Assembly (NCBI GenBank): GCA_036365455.1
Contig: JAWQUS010000002.1
Coordinates: 3,100,001 to 3,164,000, forward strand
Reading direction: 5' to 3'
Length of the DNA: 64,000 nt
Source: Macrosoma leucophasiata
Taxonomy: Eukaryota > Arthropoda > Insecta > Lepidoptera > Hedylidae
The translations under genes and the position numbers were made by a program. Below, piece after piece: positions 10,066 to 19,917 of the stretch. The notes below the pieces were generated by a model. The model did no database searches, was not told where the DNA came from, and was given only the letters and a program-made list of their open reading frames with translations. Each line of letters starts with the position of its first letter. Position 1 is the stretch's first letter.

Positions 10066-10375
10066 AATAATATGATACATAAGACAGTGTAACTATAAAC
10101 GCCTTGTTTTGACGTAAAGCTGAGACTAAATAAAGTTCGATCGTTTTCAGATGTCGAATTTCACGAAATTGCGTTGATACGACTTTTGTACGTGTGTGTA
10201 TTGTGTAAGTTGTGTTATTAATTATGTTGATAGTTTTATTTCTCAATACATTTTAGCACCCTATAGGAAAAATCAGTAATTTGCTTATTCACATACAAGA
10301 ACACTACATAACAAAAGTTTCAAACATTTTCATTACAACGCAGAAGACATTTTAAACTGCTATAGCGTTCAACAT
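10066..10375. other. No recognisable feature
   Basis: AT-rich. A 60-codon minus-strand frame has no recognisable similarity. Confidence 0.4.
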
Positions 10376-10480
10376 TCAGATAAGTCTGGCTTGCTGCCAA
10401 CGATTATGATATACTGTGGCTTATCTTCTAAATTTAATATACGGGAAATACGTGCATTGTTGTAATCAGGCCACAATGAT
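10376..10480 (+). repeat. W repeat, copy 3 (3' half)
   Basis: Begins at AGATAAGTCTGGCTTGCTGC; the first half of the unit is missing. Confidence 0.65.
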
Positions 10481-10497
10481 ACAATGTATTAAGGCTT

Positions 10498-10822
10498 TGG
10501 GACGTGACGTCGGGTCGTGACGTCGGGACGTAACGACCCCATCGCCCTCTAGTGGAGGAGAATTCTTCAGCTAATGTAATCAGTCAACCGAACACAATCG
10601 CGGTCAAACCATTCCAATAGGGCGATACTAAATATTATAACAACGAGGGACGGCCATCAGCGTCCCGCGATAAATCTGTGTGACTGTAGCCAATCCGCTT
10701 GCAAAATGTGGCGATTATGGCGTATTTTTTTTTAATAACGCATAACACTAAACTGTTGTAGGCATCTTTGGGGAAGGGTTTGTCCAGCAGTGGCCATCTT
10801 TCGGCTGAAGTGTAACTAAAAT
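10498..10822 (+). mobile_element. RTE-type LINE 3' end with GACGTC-rich head (H copy 1)
   Basis: The 3' part has CCAATCCGC, GGCGATTATGGC and CCAGCAGTGGCCATCTTTC, the typical end of the H family. The head at 10498-10540 is a short run of GGGACGTGACGTC-like units. A T-rich stretch near 10725 interrupts the body. Confidence 0.7.
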
Positions 10823-11230
10823 ACTTTACTGTATAGAAATTTTAATGACATTACATTGATAAAAAATGTGAATAGAATAGTTATTCTATACTTCTATACC
10901 TGCAAATATTATAAAAAGGAAACATTTGGGTTTTCGCATGTATGTTGTACTGTTTTCACATAAAGACTCAGTAACGATTTGAAGATTTTTTTAACCATAA
11001 GGTATTTAAAGGCATAATACATTTATTTTATTTTTACATTTATTTACTCCCCTGCAAAGCGGCGGAGAGCCGCTAGTTATTTATATTTTAAAAAATATCC
11101 GATAAGGGCTGTGTTTTGAAAATATAATAAAAGCAATTGGTAATTTTAAATAAAATAAGCTTTACTTTAAAGACTTGCAACATAAAAGTTAGTAAACATT
11201 CATATAATACCAAAAAGTTTTGTAAGTACA
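10823..11230. other. No gene; AT-rich with a small GC-rich box
   Basis: Near 11045-11078 CCCCTGCAAAGCGGCGGAG and GCCGCTAGT resemble the GC-rich end of the short S-like retroposons, but no body is recognisable. Confidence 0.35.
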
Positions 11231-11330
11231 GCGGTTTCTACAGCTATTAAAAGCTTATTTACTTATTTACGTACACAATACTGTAAATAGTAAATAAGCT
11301 TATTTACGTACACAATACTGTAGAAACCGC
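11231..11330. repeat. Nested fold-back with duplicated segment
   Basis: Outer arms GCGGTTTCTACAG (11231-11243) and complement (11318-11330). Inner arms 11251-11270 and 11283-11301 differ by 1 nt. The segment TATTTACGTACACAATACTG occurs twice in direct order. Confidence 0.85.
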
Positions 11331-11480
11331 CATCTATATATCAGTGCTGAACATAAGAATAGTTAATGAGGCTATTACACTGACTGAAGCAACGAATAAA
11401 CCTGCTGTAACTTCACCAACTCTGGTTAATTCTGGCTTAATGCCAAATGTTATGATTTATTTTAGCACAAATAATACGAT
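11331..11480 (+). repeat. W repeat, copy 4
   Basis: Diverged, with GCTGTAACTTCACCAA and TTCTGGCTTAATGCCAA recognisable. It starts directly after the fold-back. Confidence 0.65.
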
Positions 11481-11571
11481 GATAACAGTTAAGTAGAGAT
11501 AACAGATAATGCATTGTTTAGGGGTTTACCCTACTGTATATCGGTCTACAAATTAACGTAACTGTAAAATA

Positions 11572-11660
11572 TATTTATACTCACAGTCCCATATCAGGTA
11601 AAATATATGTCGTGGTTTCCGTTGTACCCGTACAACACACATACAAACACCCAGACCTGC
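11572..11660 (-). mobile_element. SINE-F 3' fragment
   Basis: Complement shows the SINE-F tail order: GGTCTGGGTGTTTGTATG, the GTACAACGG-like block and the GACTGTGAG end. The tRNA-like head is missing. Confidence 0.6.
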
Positions 11661-11711
11661 AGGCGTATTTTTTTTATCACTTTGTAAGCTACTTTGCGGT
11701 ACATTGTACAA

Positions 11712-11902
11712 TTAGCTAAAATACGTTTATGAATAAGGGGAAAGGTATACCCTTTCCCCTTATTCATAAACGTATTTTAGCTAAAGTGTTGCTAATCTCT
11801 CCTTTGTCTTTTTCTATCTTGCACATTTGACAATACAACTGACAAAGACAAAACACTCTATAGCTAAAACGTATGTAATGTACGTTTATGAATAAGGGGG
11901 TT
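11712..11902. mobile_element. MITE with duplicated, inverted left end
   Basis: A MITE spans about 11752-11902 with terminal repeats CCCCTTATTCATAAACGTA and complement, and the same interior as 54129-54274 (CTCTCCTTTGTC, TTGACAATACAACTGAC). Directly left of it, 11712-11745 is an inverted copy of its first 34 bp, giving a near-perfect palindrome centred near 11748. Confidence 0.85.
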
Positions 11903-12027
11903 TGTGTTTTACAAAATTATAAAAATTAACAAGTTATGTCGAAACAACAATGTACTGCAAATTGGCTAGCTTAAATTATGTCAACCAAGATATTATTATA
12001 AGTCATATTTTCAACAGATTACAGTAA

Positions 12028-12185
12028 CAGCGCCATCTTTTTATCACAACCGGAGATTCCAACAGTTAATGAGGTCATCATGCAAATTAAAACCATGCTA
12101 AACAGCTGTAACTTCACCACATACGGATCAGTTTGGCTTATAGCCAACAACCAACAATGATTTACCTATTATCGTACACATATTT
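12028..12185 (+). repeat. W repeat, copy 5
   Basis: Most diverged copy; GCGCCATCTTTTTATCA, AGCTGTAACTTCACCACA and AACAATGATTTACC remain. Confidence 0.55.
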
Positions 12186-12267
12186 AAATTAATAATTCTG
12201 TGCATTACCACAACGATACATGTTTTGATGGTGACAAACAAGCATGAAGCACATTGAACATAGTTAC

Positions 12268-12455
12268 AGTACTCAACAATAAATATTGCAATCAAGCCTA
12301 CGAAAGAGACAATCGGCTAGTTTAGACTTTATTTCGATTATATTTATTATACGAGCGTTATTTCTTCTGCACACTGCCGTGCCGCACGTAGGCACTGATA
12401 GTCCGGTTTTGGTCAAAACTTGATCAAAATGGTCGACAAACGTCATGGTCCAAGA
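12268..12455 (-). repeat. K repeat, copy 2
   Basis: Complement carries TTGATCAAGTTTTGACCA, GGACTATCAGTGCCTACG and the ATCGGCTAGTTT-type end. It has ACTCAACAATAAATATTGC at its left edge. Confidence 0.6.
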
Positions 12456-12522
12456 GCTAGTGAACCCTTCGAGTATCGGAACACCTGTGAGCCTAGAAAT
12501 TTTTGTAGGGATGAGTTTGATA

Positions 12523-13890
12523 ACCATCGCCTGGCAAGGATCCGCCCGTCACGTCATCTGGATTTCTGATGAGAAAAGTTACTTCATATTTTAGATCTGG
12601 GAGCCATAGTCTTGCGACGATAATTGTTCCGACTTATTTATATTTGTTGTGGAAACACTCCATGACAACGAAAGTGTGTTTCCATGACGATGAAATTGTT
12701 AGGACGAATTCAATGAATTTTATTATGTATCGAGCGTATCATGTAATGTAAATTGTACATCATTTAGCCTGATAATGATATACGATTGAGTCGCTCATTT
12801 GCAGTAGGTAAACAAATCGTAATTTACTTTAAATATCCGAACACACAAAAATTTACTCTAAGACGCAACTTATATACTCGGGCGGTCGCTCGGAACCGGT
12901 TGTGCACGACGAGCGCGACTAATGCCTACGGCACGCGAACAACTGCATATCTAGTTCCTCGATTACGCCCGACATGCATAATTTAAGCAATGTGAAAAAT
13001 AAAAGTACTTTTAACTGTAAACTTAAGTCATACTTCCTGAGTGTGCTTAAATAAAACATTATAAATATTATTTCGATTATCAGATTATATTCTGTATTCA
13101 TTTAATACTATAGGTATTCAATCAAAATTGTAAATGTTGATGTTTGGTGAAAGGAGATGTTGCAATAATGTATGGACCTCCGGCCATGTATTGTACACAA
13201 TATCATTAAACAGGCAAAATCAAAAACGTTTTTTACTGCATATTTTCACTTATTTAGCTTTGTTTGCAGTTACAAAACATAATTTGCAGTTAGAATTGCA
13301 ACTCAAAACTAACATGGCGAATATGGCGGGCGATGTCATTTTGACATTTTCATTTTTTAAATTGTATTTTGATTATAGAACTTGGATAACAAAAGTAATA
13401 TTTTCTAAATACTATCAAAATCGATTGATCCCAAGTGTCGGCCGTATCGCCACCATGTTTAACATAGATGAAAATTATAAAATCGTTATAATTAAATGTG
13501 GTTGTAACTCTAAAATATATTCTTGAATAAATTAATTGTATTTTTTTTGGATTCTTCTTTAATCTACCCATTTTTTGAGGACATGTACGAACCAGAGCCG
13601 AGCTCGCAACATCTCCTTTAACGATATAAAATGTACTCACTTTAACTAGATCTAAATGTTGATAGGTATATAATATAATTTTGTTTCCTGATGTAGACCT
13701 TAGCTCTTAATACAAATCTCATTGATTTTTTCGTGCTAACTTATCAAATAATTTAATTGTAAATTTCAAATAAGTTAAATAAATAAAAAAAAAAAATTGT
13801 CGTAATCAAGCCAGATCTAAAATATGGAAGTAACTTTTCTCATCAGAAATCCAGATGACAGGACGGGTTGATCCTTTCCAGGCGATGGTT
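12523..13890. mobile_element. X: inverted-arm segment containing an L MITE
   Basis: Arms of about 85 bp (12523-12605 and 13806-13890) are inverse complements with scattered differences; both carry CATCTGGATTTCTGATGAGA and TTTTAGATCTGG. The interior has no recognisable transposase and holds the L copy at 13150-13619. It could be a decayed TIR element or two facing copies of an unknown repeat. Confidence 0.65.
13150..13619. mobile_element. L MITE, copy 1
   Basis: A 470-bp AT-rich element bounded by 14-bp terminal inverted repeats AAAGGAGATGTTGC. Interior blocks CCGGCCATGTATTGTACA, TTGCAGTTAGAATTGCAA and CGAGCTCGCAACAT are shared with 27003-27478 and 28435-28941. Open frames inside are not conserved between copies. 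Confidence 0.85.
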
Positions 13891-13965
13891 TTTGTATTTG
13901 GCATGTTATGATTCATATGATTTCATTAAGTACATTCATCAAATCTAAACTATTATAACTATTAT

Positions 13966-14339
13966 ACATAACTTCACGCCTGTAATCCCCGAAGGGGTAG
14001 GCAGAGGTAAATGCATGCATTCAAGCATACATGTAAACAACCACGATTCGCCCGTTACGTTTTGGCCCATGTAACAGGTGACGAGCCTGTTGACATCTCC
14101 GGGCACATTCACCACCCAAACTCCGAGCACACACACCAAACTCCGAGGTACTGAAAAATTTCCAGAAAATGGAAAATTCCCAATAGAACCAGAGATACAG
14201 GGATTTTACACCGATGTCTCGGATATCCACCGACCCGGGAATCGAACCCTCCTTGGTTCGATTCCTGGGTCGGTGGATCCGGGGGTCCTCCCCAGCGTAG
14301 TAGAAGTAGCCTACTAACACTAGGCTACTGAGGCAGTTA
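13966..14339 (-). mobile_element. SINE-D with internal palindrome in the B-box region
   Basis: Complete ends, but the B-box region is duplicated in inverted orientation. Arms 14226-14248 and 14255-14277 (one mismatch) surround a 6-nt loop and both contain the GGTTCGATTCC-type core. CTCCGAGCAC near 14120 marks another small rearrangement. Confidence 0.85.
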
Positions 14340-14734
14340 AAATTTTTTTTTCGTCTAATGACGTCATTAAGCAATTTCAATTTTTTTCTTAACCGGTATT
14401 TTAACGAATTTGTTAGAGCTATAGTAAAATGATGCCTTGAAATACCTAAAAAGTCGTTTAAACGAGCACTTATAGCTTATTAAACTCAGTATTAAAACAC
14501 AGATTTACATAATTTAAGAACTGCTCGGCGTATTGTCAGTTTTATTGTGAACCAACAGTCGGAGAAATGCCACCGCGGAGTTTAAATGAGACCCAAACTA
14601 CTTCAGTTCAATCCTAGTTAGAAATTCAATTTTCTGTGTTCATAATATTCATTAACAGTCAGGAATGCGGCATTCTATTTGTTTATGCTGTTATGTGTAG
14701 GTACTTTACTCAATATTAATACATACACCAAAGA
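14340..14734. other. No recognisable feature
   Basis: AT-rich, without shared repeats or exon-like frames that I can see. Confidence 0.45.
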
Positions 14735-14854
14735 TGGTGGTAGAGCTCCAGTGACGGAGCTCGCGGGCGTAGGCACCACCGCATTACCTAAGATACTTGC
14801 CACTAAATGGTACTGTTCAGCACTATCATGTTCCGGTCAGGTGGTAATGTACCG
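14735..14854 (+). mobile_element. A-family retroposon, 3'-truncated by B
   Basis: The first 120 bp of the element are intact up to GGTAATGTAC, where the sequence switches to a B element. Confidence 0.8.
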
Positions 14855-15133
14855 GACCGGAGGGGAGTAGCCATATGGAGGCTTTCCCCTCGGTCAAAGT
14901 ACAAAAATTAATGGCCCTATGCCTGTCGCCCAGATATTCAAATGTGTGCGTGAAACTGTTCATGTATTTTGTTAAAGTCAAGGTGTGAGTTTCGTAGTAA
15001 TAGACGATTTTTGTAGTGTGAGTGTCACACGTATTTCCCCCCGAAAAAAATGACAGACTGTTTTGCATCGGTAATAAACGCTATGGCTACTCCTCTCCGG
15101 CCCGCCGCGACCGGTGGACCGAGTTGCTCTATG
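14855..15133. mobile_element. B MITE (hAT-like), copy 1
   Basis: Matches the element at 54537-54828 from GGACCGGAGGGGAGTAGCC to the terminal GTTGCTCTATG. The left terminus CATAAAGCAAC is missing at the junction with the A copy, so this end is truncated or the two elements recombined. Confidence 0.75.
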
Positions 15134-16132
15134 CTGTAGAAATTGTATTCATCCCCATCATCATTTGTGTTGAAAGAACTCAACTGCTGGACAATGGCCT
15201 ATACCGTAGAAGTTTTTAGGAACTTTCTTGGTTTAATTTCATGAAGTAAAAAAGCCAAACCAAACGTGGTCTCTTTTGAAACCATTGAAACAAACCGTTA
15301 TCCTTTTAGATTTCATTCTCAAAGGAGAATGCGAAGTGACACTGAACATATTGGAAATGTGAAGATTTATTTATTTTCTGGTGTATCACGAAGTTATCTC
15401 AACGTTTGAGTTAAGAAATCTGCTCATATTTTCGATTTCATCCCATTCGACAAACTGTACAAAAACCTTTAAAACCAAACGAAGCATAAATAAACATTAT
15501 TCATATTTTATACAATTCACAGCTTTTTGATTTGCCGGAAAAGTTGAATTGTTTGCTCAAATCCCGTATCAAATAAAACGTGCCATCAAAGCAACAAAGA
15601 CTTGTCGGCGCCTGTTCCTGACATGTCACTTGTTCCAACTTTGTATTCCGTCGTTCTGGATGATTTGGGAGACGCGTATTTTTTATTTGTTTACTTTTTG
15701 TTAAGGTGTTATCCTTGTTGTAGTGTGTGACATATTGGGTACACTCAAAAGAAATATATTGAAACGAATATTTTGAAAATATTTGTTTCCGTTTTAAGTA
15801 ATCAATGCGTTATTTTAATTAATTATAAGGTGAATTTGAATCAAAGAAAAATAACGCTACGCTTACGCTAAAATACGCTAATATGAAACAAAATTCGACT
15901 TCGGTCAGGAATCAAGTTTGCTACCTCAATTTTCTTTTTTCATTCTTTTTCATGACAGAAACCACATCCACGCGGTCGAAGTTGCGGTCATCACCAAGTC
16001 ATCATCAAATAGGTACAGGATTGGAAATCAAACAACCAGCGTAATTAGAATTTTAGCAAAAATAAAAAATCATTATTAGCTACCCATGAATTAGTTATTG
16101 AAGTAAATTGCCAATACTTTATTGCAAAACAA
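15134..16132. other. Unassigned low-repeat sequence
   Basis: About 1 kb without a family seen elsewhere in the window and without a convincing exon. 15300-15700 has somewhat mixed composition; a single-copy intron is the simplest reading. Confidence 0.4.
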
Positions 16133-16625
16133 CAAAAAAAAATATAAAAAAATACTTGCGGCCATTTTTTGAAAGGCAACCTACTGGATATATATTCTCT
16201 TTATTATAAATATGCGTAAAAAATAGGTTTGCAGCATATCTGTATGAACGAAATGATTTTGCAGTGGGATCTTAACCTACTGTAAAACACTCTGTAATTT
16301 TAGGTAAACAGCAAGCGAGAAAAATTAGAAAAACACAGAGGTGCAGTGTTAACACCTGGACCCAGGAATGTATTGAACAGTATCATTCTCCTGTAAAAAC
16401 TATGGTCGATTCTCTTTATTATAAATATGCGTAAAAGTTAGGTTTGCAGCATATCTGGATGAACGAAATGATTTTGCAGTGGGATCTTAACCTACTGTAA
16501 AACACGCTGTAATTTTAGGTAAACAGAAAGCGAGAAAAAATAGAAAAACACAGAGGTGCAGTGTTAACACCTGGACCCAGGAATGTGTTGAACAGTATCA
16601 TTCTCCTATCAAAACTATGGTCGAT
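16133..16625. repeat. M repeat with a 215-bp tandem duplication
   Basis: Begins with ATACTTGCGGCCATTTTTTG and GGCAACCTACTGGATATA, shared with 23872, 24385, 27488 and 29817. The stretch 16196-16410 is then repeated at 16411-16625 with about a dozen substitutions. Each unit runs from TCTCTTTATTATAAATATGC to AAAACTATGGTCGAT. Confidence 0.85.
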
Positions 16626-16898
16626 TGAATGCCAATCATCGGTCGTATGTAGCATGCATCAGTTATAGTATCGATCGTTACATATGCCAACGTGGTCTAA
16701 CTTTAGACGGTGGCCTTCGTATTACAAATTGGTGGCGGTGGTCAACAAGGTAGTTTACGTTCCACGTAAAAGTTATGTGGTAATAAATTAACTGATAAAA
16801 GGCTCACACAAACAGGCCAAGATTAAGGGCACTACCGTATTATTTAATTTGTGTACCAATAAGATGTTGCTGCTAGTGAATATTTAGATGTACGAAAA

Positions 16899-17189
16899 AA
16901 AATTTTTTTTTTTAAATTAAAGAGGCAAACAAGCATACAGTTCACATTGATGTTAAGTGATGACTGCAGCCTATAGACACAATGACCAGAGGTCAAAATG
17001 CAGATGCGCTGCCACTCCTGAGGCATTAGGTGTTATGCCTCTGTGCCGGAAATTACAGGGCCGTACATTAATTACCACCTGACCGGAACACGATAGTGCT
17101 GAACACCACCATTTAGAGGCAAGTATATTAGGTAATGCGGTGGTGCCCACGCCCGCGAGCTCCGCCACTGGAGCTCTAGCACCAGTAAA
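16899..17189 (-). mobile_element. A-family retroposon, full length
   Basis: Both ends present: T-run at left, ACCAGTAAA at right. A small ATTA insertion near 17070 and the loss of about 8 bp in the GTGTGGGTGT block distinguish it from its siblings. Confidence 0.85.
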
Positions 17190-18170
17190 TGACTTATTAA
17201 ATGACTTAATTTTTTAACACGCTTGGATTGTATCTATGTATGTATGTATGTAACGGAATATTGGAGCTTAATTTTCACCGGTGTCTAGAGGTCTGATCAA
17301 CGTGAAACTTTGTAGCTACACGTCTCAAGAACCGATGACAATGGACTTTGGATTGTCACTTTCATTATTTAAACAACAAAAATAGATTTATTGTAGTATC
17401 ACTATATACAATCAACTATCTAGTTATGTTAGAGCTCTGCCCATACCCCATATAGTATAAGGTGTTATGATAAGCTTGCACTCGCACGGTGGCCGAGCTG
17501 ACACAGCGTTCGCGTTATTCTCGATCATCAAGACCTCCCGTGCGAGGATGTTATTGTCTGCTAGTCTTAAGAGTCGTAGTTTTAAGTTACTCTTACATCA
17601 AACTCTGTAAGGTCTAGACGTAAATTATAGCTTCTGATTTCGTCTAATAGATTTAGTTTTATTTTTAAAAAAGCATTTCGTCGCTCCCGAAATCTAAGTA
17701 TCTTGTTACTACTCTTTATTATGTTATTCATAGGCACTGTGAATATTTGACTGTAGTAAAACTTGTCAGTACAATGCGTGCAATCGCGGTGAGCGCGTGA
17801 TTGGTCTCTTCGTAAGATACGCATTATAATACTACAGCGTTCGGTATCTACTGAAGTTAGGGCACAGTCGATCAAATTAAGCTAAGGTAGGTTTATTGTT
17901 GACAATGAAATTAAATGGCTGTCCTCAATTCAGACGATTATTTTGCATTTAACAAAAGAAAAACGCTGCAAAAATGTTTCCTGTTAAGCTAGACTAATGA
18001 AGTTCAGCTGCAAAAATTCTTGCGAATCTTTTTGTTGTTAAACAAAAGCGGCCTTATAAATGGCTTGCTGAGTACCTTTTAATTAATGTAATCTATACTT
18101 ATAATAAAACTGTAGAAGTGTAAATTCTGTACATTAAAAGTATTGAAAAAATAAATACCAGGGGATGTTA
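17190..18170. other. Mostly unassigned; one 97-codon minus frame
   Basis: The frame at 17582-17875 (minus) contains charged stretches such as RFRERRNAFLKIKLNLLDEI. I do not recognise it, and no start context, intron signals or homologous copy in the window support it. It may be a decayed mobile-element gene. TATG repeats occur near 17234. Confidence 0.3.
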
Positions 18171-18548
18171 CTAGATCGATACCGAACCCAAAAATGTGAT
18201 TAGAAATTTTTTTGCCTGTCTGTCTGTTTGTTCAAGCATCACAGAAAAACTACCAGTCCGATTACAATGAAACTTGGTATTATTATATTTTAACCTTTGG
18301 CGCACAACACTTGGGGTCTTCTGTTCTGGGGTCTGGGTACTTTTATCCCGGAAAAATGTCTGTTTGTCTGCGTGTTTGGGCAGGCTAATATCAGAAACGG
18401 CTTACTCGATTTGCGGTAAGTTGTGGTAAGTTTTACTTAACATTTAGTGTTTGTTTCATGTAAATCGGTTCAGAAATAAGAAAGTTATGTCAATTTAAAG
18501 AATCATGTCGAATATTTTTAAGCTATTCTGTATCTTAGTTCTATATTT
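18171..18548 (+). repeat. Decayed repeat with TGTCTG/GTTTG tracts
   Basis: GCCTGTCTGTCTGTTTGTTC, then ACCAGTCCGATTACAATGAA, and later TTTGTCTGCGTGTTTGGGC. This wording is typical of degenerate lepidopteran retroposon or Helitron tails. No boundaries can be fixed. Confidence 0.35.
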
Positions 18549-18610
18549 TAGGGGATTTCGTACCTAAAAGGTAAAAACGGACCCTACGGATTACTAATCC
18601 TCCACTGTCT

Positions 18611-18644
<34 letters not shown>

Positions 18645-18830
18645 CACCAGCCTGTATCTCATAAATAGTGATAGGTAGAAAGCTAACATTTTCACAAATC
18701 ATGTATTTCTGATATCGCTATAAAGACAAAATTAATTACTAAAAATAACAAAATATAAAAATGTTAAGTGGTCCAAGGGGGCAAACACTAAACGTGTTTT
18801 TTTCGTATCTTTTTGCTCATTATTAATAAC
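18549..18830 (+). repeat. R repeat, copy with CTGT tract
   Basis: TTCGTACCTAAAAGGTAAAAACGGACCCTA (broken here at 18557-18586) and a CTGT/CCGT tract at 18607-18645 give the same order as at 24776, 53797 (inverted parts) and 59641. The 3' part is diverged. Confidence 0.55.
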
Positions 18831-18838
18831 GTAACTTC

Positions 18839-19147
18839 GTAACTTCACGCCTGTAATCCCCGAAGGGGTAGGCAGAGGTAAATGCATGCATTCAAGCATA
18901 CATGCAAACACCCACGATTCGCCGGTTACGTTTTGGCCCATGTAACAGGTGGCGAGCCTGTTGACATCTCCGGGCACATTACCAAACTTTGAGGTACTGG
19001 GAAATTTCCAGAAAATGGAAAAATCCCAATAGAACCAGAGATAAAGGCTTTTTCACCATTATCTCTGATAACCCCCTACCCGGGAATCGAACCCAGGACC
19101 TCATCGTAGTAGTAGTGGCCTGCTACCACTAGGCTACCGAGGCAGTT
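18839..19147 (-). mobile_element. SINE-D, full length
   Basis: Complete copy close to the inferred family consensus, with intact A- and B-box sequences and a GCAGTTATT end at right. The low divergence suggests a fairly recent insertion. Confidence 0.9.
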
Positions 19148-19196
19148 ATTATATATAGTTATTATTAATAACGGGTAACGGTAATAAGTTGGCTCT

Positions 19197-19456
19197 GGTG
19201 GTGGCGTTAGTGGTGGAAGTGATTTTTAGTGGCGATGGAGGCATTGGTGACGTTGGGGATGTTGTTGGTAGTTTTGGATGCGTTGGTGGCATTGGTTGTG
19301 GTAGTGGTGGTGGTTTTGGTGGCGTTGGTGTCAATGGTGGAATTGGTGGCGTCGGTGTTTGGTGATGCTGGTGTTGGTGGTGGCGCTGATGGCGTTGGTG
19401 ACGTTTGTGGTGGTGGTGATGGTGGAGGTGGTGACAATGGTGGTGATGGTGGTTAA
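19197..19456 (+). repeat. TGG/TGGCG-rich imperfect trinucleotide tract
   Basis: About 260 bp of degenerate GGT/GGC/GTT triplets, strongly purine-skewed on the + strand. The period is a multiple of three, so long frames (Val/Gly-rich on +, Thr/Pro/His-rich on -) are automatic and are not evidence for a gene. Confidence 0.85.
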
Positions 19457-19917
19457 AAGTATACAACGTTAGTATTCAATTTTTACCTTCTGCCGGCTCT
19501 TGCGGAGTGCATATTTATATATAGATCTATTTTTCACCTTTCATTCTCTATCAGTATCACTAATAGACTGAAATTTTACAAAACTGCATAATATTTGTTG
19601 ATAAAAATATATTATGCATAGAAGTTTAAAATTGCCTTTTCGGAAATACGGTTCAGCGTAGGATGGACATTTGTAGGTAGGTACTTACACGACTGAGCGT
19701 TTAAACACATAATAAGCAATTTTTCGCAATCCCAGCGCGATCCTGTGTGCTTTTATCCCCGATGGCCATACGTGTAATATCGTGTACAGAGAAGCATTAC
19801 TGTAAAGTATATTTTTTTAGCTACCAAAAATTTATATCCAAAAGCGCTGCCCAAGGTCCCAAAGTCACTATTCCACGCGAACAAAGTCGCAGGCACAGCT
19901 AGTTCTTAATAAAGTCG
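19457..19917. other. Unassigned, ending in an S-like box
   Basis: AT-rich. At about 19875-19905 the complement of ACTAGCTGTGCCTGCGACTT marks the GC-rich start of an S-like retroposon facing left, directly beside the satellite. Confidence 0.45.

Noticed and set aside
13134..13526. 130-codon + frame as a gene
   Set aside because: Lies almost wholly in the L MITE, and the frame is not kept in the other two L copies.
17582..17875. 97-codon minus frame as a host exon
   Set aside because: No recognisable family, no splice logic and no supporting neighbour, so left as unassigned.
19149..19466. His/Thr/Pro-rich proteins opposite the TGG tract
   Set aside because: Low-complexity triplet repeat; no start context, splice sites or non-repeat extension.
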